Shown: positions 55,653-64,000 of the stretch, piece after piece
Numbering within the stretch: the first letter of the stretch is position 1
How the letters are laid out: every line of letters begins with the position of its first letter
Assembly: GCF_039543225.1 (NCBI RefSeq)
Contig: NZ_BAABJI010000001.1
Location: forward strand, 337,193-401,192
Source: Mucilaginibacter defluvii
GTDB lineage: Bacteria; Bacteroidota; Bacteroidia; Sphingobacteriales; Sphingobacteriaceae
Reading direction: 5' to 3'
DNA length: 64,000 nt
The notes under the pieces: generated by a model
What the model was told of the DNA's origin: nothing
The model's input: only the letters and a program-made list of their open reading frames with translations
The model's database searches: none
Position numbers and translations under genes: made by a program

Positions 55653-56969
55653 TTAATAACGGTAATACTCCGGTTTAAACGGGCCTTCAACAGTTACGCC
55701 GATGTATTCAGCCTGATCCTGATCAAGCACTTCCAGCTCAACACCAATTTTGGCAAGGTGCAGGCGTGCTACTTTCTCGTCAAGGTGTTTTGGCAGGGTG
55801 TATACTTTGTTCTCGTACTTATCGCCATTGGTCCAAAGCTCTAATTGGGCAAGGGTTTGGTTGGTGAATGAGTTACTCATTACAAAGCTTGGGTGGCCTG
55901 TAGCACAACCTAAGTTTACCAAACGGCCTTCAGCTAACACAATTACGTCTTTACCGTCAATAGTATATTTATCAACCTGTGGTTTAATTTCAATTTTAGT
56001 ATTGCCATAAGCGCCGTTTAACCAAGCCATATCAATCTCGTTATCAAAGTGACCGATGTTACAAACGATAGCTTTGTCTTTCAAGGCACGGAAGTGCTGC
56101 TCACGTACAATATCCTTATTACCGGTAGCGGTAACCACAATATCAGCCTCAGAAATGGCAGTGCTCAGTTTTTTAACCTCGAAGCCTTCCATGGCCGCTT
56201 GTAAGGCACATATTGGGTCAATCTCGGTAACAATTACACGCACACCGGCGTTGCGTAATGAATCGGCAGAACCTTTACCTACGTCGCCATAACCGCAAAC
56301 AACGGCTACTTTACCGGCCATCATCACGTCGGTAGCACGGCGGATTGCGTCAACCAGTGATTCGCGGCAACCGTATTTGTTATCAAATTTTGATTTAGTT
56401 ACCGAGTCGTTCACGTTAATGGCAGGCATTGGCAGCGTGCCATTCTTCATGCGTTCGTACAGGCGGTGTACACCGGTCGTAGTTTCTTCAGACAGGCCTT
56501 TGATCGCGCCAATCAGTTCAGGATATTTATCCAGTACCATGTTGGTTAAATCGCCACCGTCATCTAAAATCATGTTAAGCGGCTGGCGCTCTTCGCCAAA
56601 AAATAAGGTTTGCTCAATACACCAGTCAAACTCTTCGGCGTTCATACCTTTCCAGGCGTAAACCGAGATACCGGCAGCAGCGATAGCCGCAGCGGCATGA
56701 TCCTGGGTAGAGAATATATTGCATGACGACCAGGTAACTTCAGCACCCAGCTCAATCAAAGTTTCAATCAATACGGCAGTCTGAATGGTCATGTGCAAAC
56801 AACCAGCAATGCGCGCGCCGGCCAATGGTTTTGAAGGGCCATACTCGGCACGTAACGCCATCAAACCCGGCATTTCAGCCTCGGCCAGTTCAATTTCTTT
56901 GCGGCCCCACTCAGCCAGCGAAATATCTTTTACCTTGTATTTCAGGTAAGTAGTCTCTACAGTCGACAT
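55653..56969 (-). CDS. ahcY: Adenosylhomocysteinase
   Basis: The cytosolic NAD+-dependent enzyme that splits S-adenosylhomocysteine to adenosine and homocysteine, clearing the inhibitor left by methyltransferases. The 438-residue product starts [18 protein letters not shown]. An ATG 30 bases upstream lies at the -7 box and would precede the transcript start, so it was rejected. Diagnostic segments: [21 protein letters not shown], the NAD-binding [33 protein letters not shown], and the C-terminal [25 protein letters not shown] end that closes the active site. It is transcribed alone. Confidence 0.97.
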   Translation of the reverse strand: MSTVETTYLKYKVKDISLAEWGRKEIELAEAEMPGLMALRAEYGPSKPLAGARIAGCLHMTIQTAVLIETLIELGAEVTWSSCNIFSTQDHAAAAIAAAGISVYAWKGMNAEEFDWCIEQTLFFGEERQPLNMILDDGGDLTNMVLDKYPELIGAIKGLSEETTTGVHRLYERMKNGTLPMPAINVNDSVTKSKFDNKYGCRESLVDAIRRATDVMMAGKVAVVCGYGDVGKGSADSLRNAGVRVIVTEIDPICALQAAMEGFEVKKLSTAISEADIVVTATGNKDIVREQHFRALKDKAIVCNIGHFDNEIDMAWLNGAYGNTKIEIKPQVDKYTIDGKDVIVLAEGRLVNLGCATGHPSFVMSNSFTNQTLAQLELWTNGDKYENKVYTLPKHLDEKVARLHLAKIGVELEVLDQDQAEYIGVTVEGPFKPEYYRY

Positions 56970-56996
56970 ATTATTTATTTTTCTGTTATTAGAATG

Positions 56997-57004
56997 CAAA
57001 AGTA
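56997..57004 (-). promoter_or_regulatory. -7 box for ahcY
   Basis: On the minus strand this reads TACTTTTG, an exact match to TAnnTTTG. The transcript would begin near 56990, leaving a leader of about 20 bases before the ATG at 56969. Confidence 0.55.
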
Positions 57005-57091
57005 CATAATAATGTTTTCTTAATGAAATGCGGGCTTGAGGTTCAGCTTATTGGTAAACTTTTTGCTTCAGTACAAACTTAAACCAATCAT

Positions 57092-57388
57092 ATGTTAGAA
57101 CACGCGCTCATTATCGCCATGATAGTATTGTTTATACATGCCTGTAGTTGGCGCGGGATGATATTTGAAGGCATCAAAAAAATTGTTGAACCTAAGGGAA
57201 TGCTCTATAAGCCGCTATATGGCTGCCCGATCTGCATGACGCCCTACTATGGTACTTTGATCTACCTGCTGTTTTTCCGTCAATCTGTTGCTGATGGCTT
57301 GCTTACGGTGGCCGCTGCCAGCGGACTGAATGTTGTATCGGTGTTGCTGATCGATATAAAGGACGGTATTTGCAAGCGCGATGAATAG
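57092..57388 (+). CDS. Small membrane protein with CPIC motif
   Basis: A 98-residue protein of unknown function. An N-terminal hydrophobic helix (about 5-18) is followed by a basic segment, the motif YGCPICMTPYYGT (Cys45, Cys48) and a second hydrophobic region (about 49-85), ending in a charged tail (KDGICKRDE). The CxxC lies at the membrane edge, so it could bind metal or take part in thiol exchange. It is divergent from ahcY. A BrxA/B bacilliredoxin gene follows after 94 bases with its own promoter, which makes a thiol-related role attractive but unproven. Confidence 0.6.
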   Translation: MLEHALIIAMIVLFIHACSWRGMIFEGIKKIVEPKGMLYKPLYGCPICMTPYYGTLIYLLFFRQSVADGLLTVAAASGLNVVSVLLIDIKDGICKRDE

Positions 57389-57428
57389 GGCTACCGTCAA
57401 GCCAATGTTATTATTGCGCCTGTGTGAA

Positions 57429-57456
57429 TTGTTTTTGTAGAGAATTGATATTTTTG
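57429..57456 (+). promoter_or_regulatory. Promoter for the bacilliredoxin gene
   Basis: A TTG at 57429-57431 and a perfect -7 box TATTTTTG at 57449-57456 are 17 bases apart. An AAGGA sequence (57472-57476) precedes the ATG at 57483 by 6 bases. Confidence 0.6.
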
Positions 57457-57482
57457 TATTGATTTAATTTTAAGGATAGTAT

Positions 57483-57896
57483 ATGATGTACCCAGAATAT
57501 TTAGTTGCCCCCATGCGTGCCGAACTGACCAACGCGGGCTTTGAAGAACTTAAAGATGCCGACGCGGTAAAAAACGCCATTGAAAGCGAAGGTACCGTAT
57601 TGGTAGTTGTTAACTCGGTTTGCGGTTGTGCCGCTGCCAACGCGCGCCCGGCCGCCCGTGCCGCCGTAACTTATGAGAAACATCCGGATAAACTGGTAAC
57701 CGTTTTTGCAGGTATGGAAAGAGATGCGGTTGATGCTGCCCGTAACTATATGCTGCCTTACCCGCCGTCATCGCCATCAATGGCTTTGTTTAAGGATGGC
57801 AAGCTGGTACACATTATCGAGCGCCACCAAATTGAAGGCCGCCCTGCGCAAATGATTGCCGATAATCTGGTATACGCTTTTGATCAGTACTGCTAA
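57483..57896 (+). CDS. BrxA/BrxB-family bacilliredoxin
   Basis: A 137-residue thioredoxin-fold protein of the BrxA/BrxB (formerly DUF1094/YphP) family. These reduce mixed disulfides formed with bacillithiol. The CGC active site is intact (Cys47-Gly-Cys49, in NSVCGCAAANARP), and the rest follows the family: VFAGMERDAVDAAR, YPPSSPSMALFKDGKLVHIIERHQIE-type strand and helix, and a C-terminal YAFDQYC. Bacillithiol use by Bacteroidota is known from some lineages; whether this organism makes it cannot be told from this window. Two ATGs are adjacent; either start is possible. Confidence 0.92.
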   Translation: MMYPEYLVAPMRAELTNAGFEELKDADAVKNAIESEGTVLVVVNSVCGCAAANARPAARAAVTYEKHPDKLVTVFAGMERDAVDAARNYMLPYPPSSPSMALFKDGKLVHIIERHQIEGRPAQMIADNLVYAFDQYC

Positions 57897-57917
57897 TCAG
57901 TATAAATAAATAGAGAG

Positions 57918-57944
57918 CCCGTATCGAAAGTTGCGGGTTTTTTT
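57918..57944 (+). terminator. Terminator after the bacilliredoxin gene
   Basis: CCCGTA and TGCGGG pair over 6 bp (one T-G wobble), with an 8-base loop, followed by seven T residues. Confidence 0.8.
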
Positions 57945-57953
57945 GTGGGACGA

Positions 57954-58712
57954 TCAATCGTTAGTACGGCGGTGCAGCAGCCAGTACCAGCCTAAATTAA
58001 AAGCGATAACCGCGTGGTTGAACAGGGTAGGTATCAACCCGTAATATTCGCGCATAATGTTAAAACGCTCAACCAGGCTTTGCCGGTGCTTTTGTTTGGA
58101 CATGCCGCCCACCAGGTATTTAGCCACATAGCGTTTAACGTTTACAATTCTTTTGGCTTGTCTGGCGGCATGTAATATCCAGTCGATATCGGCACTTAAC
58201 TGGTAGCGGCTGTCATAAGGTTTTGTCAGGCTGCGCCTGATGTAGATGGCCTGATGGCTTACGCTCATGCCGTATTTAAAACTTCGCCAGTTGAATTTAC
58301 CGGGTGCTTTGTGGCGGCGCTGGCCGAGGCTTTTACTGTCCGCATCAATCATTTCAGTTTCGCCGTAATAAATATCAGCGTCAGGCGATGATGCGAAAAC
58401 AGCTTCAATGGTACCGGCATCATATAGCTCGTCCCCCGAGTTCATAAACAACACATAATCGCCGGTTGCTAATGCCAGCCCTTTGTTCATGGCATCATAA
58501 ATACCCTTGTCTTTTTCGCTCACCAGGCGGGCAATACGGTTTTGATGTTTTTGAATGATAGCTAAAGTACCATCGGTTGATGCCCCATCGATTATGATAT
58601 ACTCAATATTGGCATATGTTTGCCTTAATACCGAAAGCATGGTGCGCTCCACATCGCGTACGTTATTATACACAACGGTGATGATGCTGAGGGTAGGGTT
58701 AAACGCTGCCAT
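57954..58712 (-). CDS. Family 2 glycosyltransferase
   Basis: A 252-residue GT-A fold enzyme that transfers a sugar from a nucleotide donor onto a growing surface glycan. GT2 features: SIITVVYNNVRDVERTMLSV, the QTYANIEYIIIDGASTDGT nucleotide-binding region, MNKGLALATGDYVLFMNSGDE with the DxD-like acid pair, and the later SHQAIYIRRSL. No signal peptide is present, so it is cytoplasmic. It abuts the GT4 gene upstream (no spacer), so the two are co-transcribed. Sugar specificity is not readable. Confidence 0.92.
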   Translation of the reverse strand: MAAFNPTLSIITVVYNNVRDVERTMLSVLRQTYANIEYIIIDGASTDGTLAIIQKHQNRIARLVSEKDKGIYDAMNKGLALATGDYVLFMNSGDELYDAGTIEAVFASSPDADIYYGETEMIDADSKSLGQRRHKAPGKFNWRSFKYGMSVSHQAIYIRRSLTKPYDSRYQLSADIDWILHAARQAKRIVNVKRYVAKYLVGGMSKQKHRQSLVERFNIMREYYGLIPTLFNHAVIAFNLGWYWLLHRRTND

Positions 58713-59960
58713 TTATAATATCGAATTGTAAAGATCAATGTATTGTTTGGCCACTTTGTTATTGGTAAAATTTTCCAATACCTTTTGCCGGGCCGATATT
58801 GATAAGCCTACATTATCTTCAGAAAATAACAAGTGCCTGATACCCGCTGCCAAATCGGCCGCTGATTTATATTCAGCCAGGTACCCGTTCTGCTGATGGT
58901 CTATCAGGTCAGGTATTCCGCCCGAGTTGAATGCAGCCACAGGTGTACCGCAAGCCAGGGATTCCATGATCATGTTAGGAAGGTTATCTTCCAGCGATGG
59001 CGACACAAACACATCCGCGGCACTGTAGATCTCGGCTAGGTCACTTTCAGCGTTGATTATGCTTAGTTCTTTCACCTTGAAGGGAAGGGTAGCGGTGTCG
59101 AAATGTTTATTCTTACCGAAGATTACCATTTGTACAGGAGCATCGCCGGTTTGTTGTTTCAGCAGGTGCAAGGCTTCAACCAGGTAAATGATACCTTTGC
59201 GGCGGTCGTTTATATTAGCAGCGCCAAAAAGAATAATATTAGCATCGGTATCAATACCCCATTTTTTGCGAACGGCAATTTTATCTTTTGGTGAAAAGGT
59301 ATCTACATCAATTGGGTTAGGGATGGCAACCGTTGGCCTGCTACCCAACAAGCCGCTGCCGCGCGATACATTGCCCAGCCAGTTGCTGCAGCTTACTATG
59401 GTTAGGTTTTGGGCGCTTTGCAGCATAGCGAACTTACGCTGCCATACCTTATGCGAAAGATCATTAGTCTTTGGGCGGCGCAGCATCCAGCAGTTACCGC
59501 ATTGGTTTACAAAATGATCACAGCCGTTAGAGTAGTGGCAGCCGCCGGTAAAGGCCCACATATCATGCAACGTCCAAACCACGGGTTTGCCTAATTGTAG
59601 TAATTGCTGCAGGTTTTTAATGCTGAGGTACCCGGAGTTCGTCCAGTGCAGGTGCAATATTTCAGCTTCCTGTATAGCAGGATGATCGAGTATGTTACTT
59701 CCTGAATTTGCAGGTGAAAAAGCAAAACGTACCGATTTGTCCCTCTCCTCAAAAGCGATGAATGGTAAGCGTTCAAGTAAAAAATTAGCTTTGGCTATGC
59801 GTTTTCCCGTTGTAGTAGTTACCCTTTGCTCGGTGGTGAGCCTTTGCTGAACGGCCATGGTTACATCAACACCGTTTTGCACCAGCGCTTTAAGCAGGCG
59901 CATACAGGCGGCGGGCGCGCCGCCACCGGCATCGGCAGTGTTGATCAATGTAACCTTCAT
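58713..59960 (-). CDS. Family 4 (GT-B) glycosyltransferase
   Basis: A 415-residue GT-B glycosyltransferase. The N-terminal domain starts MKVTLINTADAGGGAPAACM and includes LHLHWTNSGYLS and WTLHDMWAFTGGCHY, a pattern common in exopolysaccharide enzymes of this type. The C-terminal donor-binding domain has the GT4 signature SPSLEDNLPNMIMESLACGTPV and AFNSGGIPDLI. A Cys cluster (CNGCDHFVNQCGNC-like, about 130-150) is typical of this subgroup. It is the first gene of the minus-strand pair; the acetyltransferase gene at 60123 is divergent from it. Confidence 0.93.
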   Translation of the reverse strand: MKVTLINTADAGGGAPAACMRLLKALVQNGVDVTMAVQQRLTTEQRVTTTTGKRIAKANFLLERLPFIAFEERDKSVRFAFSPANSGSNILDHPAIQEAEILHLHWTNSGYLSIKNLQQLLQLGKPVVWTLHDMWAFTGGCHYSNGCDHFVNQCGNCWMLRRPKTNDLSHKVWQRKFAMLQSAQNLTIVSCSNWLGNVSRGSGLLGSRPTVAIPNPIDVDTFSPKDKIAVRKKWGIDTDANIILFGAANINDRRKGIIYLVEALHLLKQQTGDAPVQMVIFGKNKHFDTATLPFKVKELSIINAESDLAEIYSAADVFVSPSLEDNLPNMIMESLACGTPVAAFNSGGIPDLIDHQQNGYLAEYKSAADLAAGIRHLLFSEDNVGLSISARQKVLENFTNNKVAKQYIDLYNSIL

Positions 59961-60084
59961 GTATTAAAACCGGCACAAGTATAGCTAATTGCAGGCATTT
60001 ATGCTTAACATAGGCTGCTAACTAAGCATTGCCTGTTTATAATGCAAAAAGCAGCGGCATGTTTAACAAACCCGCCAATTATTT

Positions 60085-60092
60085 TACTTTTG
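60085..60092 (+). promoter_or_regulatory. -7 box for the hexapeptide acyltransferase gene
   Basis: TACTTTTG matches the -7 consensus exactly; the ATG at 60123 is 31 bases from its 3' end. No clear -33 TTG was found. Confidence 0.45.
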
Positions 60093-60122
60093 AGGAATCG
60101 CTAAAAAATCATCAACGTAAAA

Positions 60123-60662
60123 ATGAACCCTTTTGCTTACTTGTTTCAGGACCGGAAAGCTAACCGCGGGAATATAAAAGGCCAGTTGGTGCTTTTTATG
60201 TTCAGGCTGGTGCAGTTGATTAACCGCTCGATGGTAGCAAAGGTGATACTTTTTCCATACCTCATGTTTTACCGCTTTTTTGTGGAATGGAGCCTGGGTA
60301 TCGAGCTGCCGCGCAAGCTAACGGCGGGTAAAGGACTGATCATTTACCATGGGCAGGCACTGGTAGTTAACCAGGGCGTGGTGCTTGGCGAAAACTGTGT
60401 GCTGCGCAATTCGGTAACCATAGGGCATAAAAAACTGGCTGACGGAAACTTTAGTGGTTGCCCGCGCATTGGGAACAATGTTGACATTGGCGCAAACGTT
60501 TGTATTATTGGCGATGTTACCATTGGCGATAACGTAATAATAGGGGCGGGCGCAGTAGTGGTGAAAAACATACCGGCCAACAGTGTAGCCGTGGGTAATC
60601 CGGCGCGCATTATCGAACAAAAAACAACCATAACGGAAACAATTATTACAACAGGTGCTTAA
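60123..60662 (+). CDS. Hexapeptide-repeat acyltransferase (serine acetyltransferase-like)
   Basis: A 179-residue enzyme of the left-handed beta-helix acyltransferase superfamily. After an amphipathic/hydrophobic N-terminal half (about 15-60) come hexapeptide repeats (about 75-165: VVLGENCVLRNSVTIG, IGNNVDIGANVCIIG, VTIGDNVIIGAGAVV) and the loop NIPANSVAVGNPARII. CysE-like and polysaccharide O-acetyltransferases share this end. The length is short for CysE and the neighbours are glycosyltransferases, so O-acetylation of a surface polysaccharide is more likely than cysteine biosynthesis. The methyltransferase gene starts 7 bases later. Confidence 0.85.
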   Translation: MNPFAYLFQDRKANRGNIKGQLVLFMFRLVQLINRSMVAKVILFPYLMFYRFFVEWSLGIELPRKLTAGKGLIIYHGQALVVNQGVVLGENCVLRNSVTIGHKKLADGNFSGCPRIGNNVDIGANVCIIGDVTIGDNVIIGAGAVVVKNIPANSVAVGNPARIIEQKTTITETIITTGA

Positions 60663-60669
60663 AAATTAA

Positions 60670-61416
60670 ATGGATAATAACTTAACCGACCGCTCGTTCT
60701 GGAAATCATTTTGGGAAGCAAAAAAGGGCCTCATTTTTCCTATCAAGGCAAATTACGTATTCGGCGATATATTAGGCAAGCTAATAGCCGAGAAGCAAAT
60801 AAAAACAGCGATTGAGTTGGGCGGTTTCCCGGGTTATTACGCCACGTATCTTAAAAAGTATCAAAAGCTGGATACTACCCTGTTTGATTACTACATCCAC
60901 CGCGACATCATCAAAAAGCTGCTTGAGGCAAATGGGTTAAGCGAGTCTGATATTACCATCATCGAAGCCGACTTATTTAACTATACACCCGAAAAACAAT
61001 ACGATCTCGTATCATCCTTTGGGTTGATAGAGCATTTTAACGATACCAAGGCCATTATTGAAACCCATCTTCAGTTTTTAAAACCCGGCGGTGTGCTGTT
61101 CATCACCCTGCCAAATTTTGTAGGCGTTAATGGCTGGGTGCAGCGCAAATTCGACCGTGATAATTACGATAAGCACAACATCAACAGCATGAACCTGCAA
61201 CTGCTGGCCGATAGCTGTCGCCAGTTAGGTTTAAAAGAAGTAGAGTGTTACTACTCCGGCAAGTTTTCCATCTGGCTGGAAAATAAAGCGGAGCAAAGCG
61301 CATTGGCAAAAGTTTTTGTAAAAGGCTTATGGTTTGCCGGCAAAGTGTTTACCAAGATAGTACCTGTTGAAAGTAAGGCGCTTTCGCCTTATATTGTGTT
61401 AAAAGCGGTAAAGTAG
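60670..61416 (+). CDS. Class I SAM-dependent methyltransferase
   Basis: A 248-residue methyltransferase. Motif I is AIELGGFPGYYATYL (about residues 47-61), the acidic end of strand 2 is DTTLFDYYIH, motif IV is YDLVSSFGLIEHF (about 110-122), and LKPGGVLFITLPNFVG is the usual post-motif strand. It follows the acyltransferase by 7 bases, so it probably methylates a sugar or lipid-linked intermediate of the surface polysaccharide. The acceptor cannot be deduced. Confidence 0.9.
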   Translation: MDNNLTDRSFWKSFWEAKKGLIFPIKANYVFGDILGKLIAEKQIKTAIELGGFPGYYATYLKKYQKLDTTLFDYYIHRDIIKKLLEANGLSESDITIIEADLFNYTPEKQYDLVSSFGLIEHFNDTKAIIETHLQFLKPGGVLFITLPNFVGVNGWVQRKFDRDNYDKHNINSMNLQLLADSCRQLGLKEVECYYSGKFSIWLENKAEQSALAKVFVKGLWFAGKVFTKIVPVESKALSPYIVLKAVK

Positions 61417-61423
61417 CCTTATA

Positions 61424-61672
61424 ATGAAAATGAAGCAATCGGCAATTAATGTAATAGCAGCAATAGCTGTATCAATTATTGTTTATTTTACAGTTCCGGC
61501 ACTTTTGTACAACAGCTTTTTTGTTTCATTAGCGCCTGGTTGGCATACTACCATTTACCCGTTTGGGAGCAACTTAAATTTAACTGTGCTTATTTTAATA
61601 GTTGCTGTAATTGTGAATTTGTTATTTAAGGGAATAGCAATGTTGTTAAAGAGAATAATTGCACAGTTCTAA
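61424..61672 (+). CDS. Small two-helix membrane protein
   Basis: An 82-residue protein with two transmembrane helices (about 8-30 and 52-72), a short periplasmic or cytoplasmic loop (APGWHTTIYPFGSN), and a basic end (LLKRIIAQF). I recognise no family. It lies 7 bases after the methyltransferase and is convergent with the glycosyltransferase gene at 61720, so it is probably the last gene of the acyltransferase-methyltransferase run. Confidence 0.6.
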   Translation: MKMKQSAINVIAAIAVSIIVYFTVPALLYNSFFVSLAPGWHTTIYPFGSNLNLTVLILIVAVIVNLLFKGIAMLLKRIIAQF

Positions 61673-61697
61673 AGCGCCAAATACTATTTTTCAGATT

Positions 61698-61718
61698 CCT
61701 AAATTTTGTAAATTCAGG
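61698..61718. terminator. Weak AT-rich hairpin between convergent genes
   Basis: CCTAAATTT and AAATTCAGG form a 9-bp stem with one A-C mismatch and a TGT loop. It lies at the end of both convergent transcripts and has only loose T-runs nearby. Confidence 0.3.
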
Positions 61719-61719
61719 T

Positions 61720-62637
61720 TCAAGACTTTTTCAGATATTTTATCCGCCACTGCTTTATCAGCCGTAACCCACGTTGTAATAAACTGCCTTTGCGGTTCTT
61801 CAAAAAGTTACGAATGGCAATATGTGCCTGCTTGTCTTCCGCTATTATGGTCGGGAATTGCTTTACCGGCTTATCGGTAATTTGCACCTGGTACATATTC
61901 TCGATGTTGGAGTGCACACCCGTGCCATCATGCCCGATGTTGTGCACCAAAGAGTGAGATGGGTTCAAAGTCAACCCACCTTTCAAGAATATGGATGCAT
62001 ACCAGCGTATAGCCCAGGAGTTGTTTTTACCTGCCTTGAACTCCTGCATCTGTTTCCAAAAGTTCATGGTGTTCTCTACCGAAAAGCGGTGCTTTTTCTC
62101 GTGGTCAAATTGGGCCATCAGCTTATCGATATCCGGCTCAAAGTTTTTCCACGCCCGTGCCCACGTAGCCCATCCCCAACTTGTAGCAATATGATGAAAG
62201 AAGGTTTGCGGCAGTTTGTCATTATTTAAACCGTACATATATGCGCCGATGTGCATAACCTGCTCCTCGTTAGCATAGCGGTTAAGCGCCTCGTTAAAAT
62301 ATTGCAGGGTATATTTTGAGGAAAGCAGATCATCCTCAAACACGATCACCTTACCGTAATCGTTCACCAACCGGGTAACACCGTCAATAATAGATGCTGC
62401 CAAGCCCAGATTTTGTTCTCGCTCAATAACCCTAACCGATTTAAAGCCTGAAACTGTTTTTACGTATTGCCTTACCTGCTCTACTTTCTCTTTATCAGCG
62501 TCGGTTTTGGCTGCATCAGCAAAAATATACAGGCGTGATTCCTCAGCCAGTAAATTTTTTTGCAGGTAGTTAAGTGTTCTGCGGGTATGATCAGGACGGT
62601 TATAAACAAATAAAGCAATGGGGGCAAGGTTTTGCAT
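61720..62637 (-). CDS. Glycosyltransferase, GT-A type
   Basis: A 305-residue GT-A-fold glycosyltransferase. It starts MQNLAPIALFVYNRPDHTRR, the typical opening of a Bacteroidota group of sugar transferases, and carries VFEDDLLSSKYTLQYF with the metal-binding EDD, as in GNT-I-like enzymes, then HIATSWGWATWARAWK and the C-terminal LNPSHSLVHNIGHDGTG. A short hydrophobic N-terminus is part of the fold, not a signal peptide. It is downstream of the flippase gene on the same strand, 74 bases away, and probably builds the same polysaccharide. Confidence 0.88.
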   Translation of the reverse strand: MQNLAPIALFVYNRPDHTRRTLNYLQKNLLAEESRLYIFADAAKTDADKEKVEQVRQYVKTVSGFKSVRVIEREQNLGLAASIIDGVTRLVNDYGKVIVFEDDLLSSKYTLQYFNEALNRYANEEQVMHIGAYMYGLNNDKLPQTFFHHIATSWGWATWARAWKNFEPDIDKLMAQFDHEKKHRFSVENTMNFWKQMQEFKAGKNNSWAIRWYASIFLKGGLTLNPSHSLVHNIGHDGTGVHSNIENMYQVQITDKPVKQFPTIIAEDKQAHIAIRNFLKNRKGSLLQRGLRLIKQWRIKYLKKS

Positions 62638-62711
62638 GCTCAGTAAAACAGTATCTTTTTTGATTGAATTAACCGGAATGTAACCGGCAGGTTTTAAAAA
62701 TATAATAATGC

Positions 62712-64000
62712 TTACCGGCGTACAAATTTAGCTATCAACTCATCAACCTTTTCGTTAACATCTGCCGATATTTTAAATAAGTAAGTAAGTACCGCGTATA
62801 CAAGGGCGGTGACGCCGCTACGAGCCATAATATCAAGCCATACATTAGGCAAGCGCCAAAAATTGAAGCCGATAAAATAGCTGATGGCCGCGATAACCAC
62901 TACCAGCAAATGCTTGTACGTAAAGGGCTGCATTTTAAAGCGGATCTTGATATATAGCCAAGTGGCGAAATTCATACCCACAATAGTAATGAAATAAGCT
63001 ATTGCTGAGCCCAAACCTTCATAAATAGGGATAAGCAAATAGTTAAGAATGACGCAGATAACGCACATAATTACGGTGATGAGCGTTACCAGGCGGTATT
63101 TGTGTGAGGTGGTTATAATATAGCTGTTTAAACCGCCGGTAATATCAGCCAGAAAGCCAAGCCCGATAACTATAAAAAGCATAAAATATTTCGGGTCGGT
63201 AAAATCCTTATTACGGGCAAGGGCATACAGGTTATCCCGGTTAATAAATATGCCTATAAACAGCAGCATACCTACCACTAACTGTATGATAGATGTTTTG
63301 GCATAAATATCGGCAATATTGGCCATGTTTTTTGTTCGCCACGAATCGGCAACAATGGCGTAAGTGGTACGGCTGAGCGCCTGCGCCGGAATGCTGATCA
63401 CCATAGCAATATTGAAGTACCAACTGTATACCCCCGTTACCGCATCACTGGCCATAGAGCTTAGCATCAATGTATCTACCTTTTGCAGCAAAGTATAAAC
63501 AGAACCTGACACGAGCGTAAACATACCGAAGTTGATCATCTCCTGCTTTTTATCGCCGGTTAAGGTGCTTGTTACGCTACCCAGTTTAAAACTTCCGGAT
63601 ACGAGCAAATTGATAAGCAGTATAAGCGAAATAATTCCGTTAACTATAATGTATCCAAATATAAATCCCTCAAACGTGAGCCATTTCTGCGTTATCATCA
63701 GCAGCATTATGGTAGTGGCCAGGCGCAACACCACAAACTGTAGTATGTTTGAGAATATGGTACGGTAAACTGCCCGACCCATCATCTCCAAAAAGTTAAA
63801 GGCGATGATGAACAACGCCAACGGTATCATGTAATAATAATACTTTACAAACAACGGCGAGCTTTGCGCGTAAGCGCCGATGATGGCTGGTTTAAATACC
63901 AGGTACAAAGCTGTTGCAACTGAAAAGCCTATCAATGCCAAAAATGCCACCCAATGAATAAAGCCGTTGTGCTTGCCGTCTTCGGTGCGGTAAAAAGGGA
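62712..64000 (-). CDS. Polysaccharide flippase (Wzx/MATE-like), N-terminus missing
   Basis: A multi-pass membrane protein of the polysaccharide transporter/flippase superfamily, which moves lipid-linked repeat units across the inner membrane. About 429 codons are visible. The frame stays open to the window edge: upstream of the first GTG at 63948-63950, the codons read YRTEDGKHNGFIHW, a conserved cytoplasmic loop in these proteins, so the true start lies beyond 64000. About 11-12 helices are seen, with NSYIITTSHKYRL and GLGSAIAYFITI among the repeat-like segments. The C-terminal tail ends in KVDELIAKFVRR. Together with the neighbouring glycosyltransferases it defines a surface-polysaccharide cluster. 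Confidence 0.88.
   Translation of the reverse strand, partial: PFYRTEDGKHNGFIHWVAFLALIGFSVATALYLVFKPAIIGAYAQSSPLFVKYYYYMIPLALFIIAFNFLEMMGRAVYRTIFSNILQFVVLRLATTIMLLMITQKWLTFEGFIFGYIIVNGIISLILLINLLVSGSFKLGSVTSTLTGDKKQEMINFGMFTLVSGSVYTLLQKVDTLMLSSMASDAVTGVYSWYFNIAMVISIPAQALSRTTYAIVADSWRTKNMANIADIYAKTSIIQLVVGMLLFIGIFINRDNLYALARNKDFTDPKYFMLFIVIGLGFLADITGGLNSYIITTSHKYRLVTLITVIMCVICVILNYLLIPIYEGLGSAIAYFITIVGMNFATWLYIKIRFKMQPFTYKHLLVVVIAAISYFIGFNFWRLPNVWLDIMARSGVTALVYAVLTYLFKISADVNEKVDELIAKFVRR

Noticed and set aside
56970..56999. Upstream ATG for ahcY
   Set aside because: It coincides with the -7 box (56997-57004), so it would lie upstream of the transcript start.

Overview
The window comes from a member of the phylum Bacteroidota, most likely family Sphingobacteriaceae (Mucilaginibacter or Pedobacter-like; the genus is an inference from protein character, not a search). 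Reasons: a SusC/SusD pair inside a polysaccharide utilisation locus (PUL), many lipoproteins and outer-membrane barrels, Bacteroidota-specific families (DUF3857 transglutaminases, the MoxR/DUF58/DUF4350/DUF4129 cluster, an LptE-SecG neighbourhood with a sigma-54 activator), and -7 promoter boxes of the phylum's TAnnTTTG type. No rRNA, tRNA, CRISPR, transposase or phage structural gene was seen. Most of the window is chromosomal housekeeping and envelope biology.

Layout. 1-780 (minus): 5' part of groEL and complete groES. 1160-3694: TonB-dependent-receptor-like barrel protein. 3788-6792: dicarboxylate/amino-acid symporter convergent with an AsmA-like membrane protein. 6934-12072 (plus): miaB, a sigma-54 activator, LptE-like lipoprotein, an acidic TPR-like protein and secG, then a 0.5 kb repeat-rich gap. 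12587-18685 (minus): six tightly packed genes, SpoIIM-like / membrane protein / DUF4129 / DUF4350 / MoxR / DUF58, with a divergent RDD gene. 19485-20224 (minus): DUF2752 and CD225/dispanin-like small membrane proteins. 20380-25544 (plus): two tandem DUF3857 transglutaminase-like proteins, aat and ruvC. 26010-29467: nrdB-nrdA. 29664-32212: OmpW-like protein, two paralogous small barrels and a Cys-rich CWC protein. 32331-35737: fabG, a large VWA-type membrane protein, and idi on the opposite strand.

36052-54013 is the main accessory region. It holds a SusB-type GH97 alpha-glucosidase, a membrane one-component regulator (beta-propeller, Y_Y_Y, HTH), SusC, SusD, a LamG lipoprotein, two GH144-type enzymes, a GH43-like enzyme with discoidin and FN3 domains, and a GH3 beta-glucosidase. 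GH144 plus GH3 points to beta-1,2-glucan as the target. The likely flow is surface binding (SusD, LamG), surface cleavage by lipoprotein GH144, SusC import, periplasmic GH144 and GH3 trimming to glucose. The GH43-like member does not fit a pure beta-1,2-glucan and hints at a decorated or mixed substrate.

54183-57896: a His/Met-rich probable metal-linked envelope protein, ahcY, a small CPIC-motif membrane protein and a BrxA/B bacilliredoxin. 57954 to the end: a surface-polysaccharide cluster of three glycosyltransferases, a hexapeptide acyltransferase, a methyltransferase, a small membrane protein and a flippase truncated by the window edge.

The most interesting non-coding signals are: a palindromic repeat apparently captured in frame inside miaB, with related elements next to the starts of two other genes; a perfect 32-bp palindrome inside the DUF2752 gene; the fabG terminator hairpin whose right arm contains the next gene's start codon; and two 43-bp direct repeats, each with a hairpin, flanking the gap after secG.
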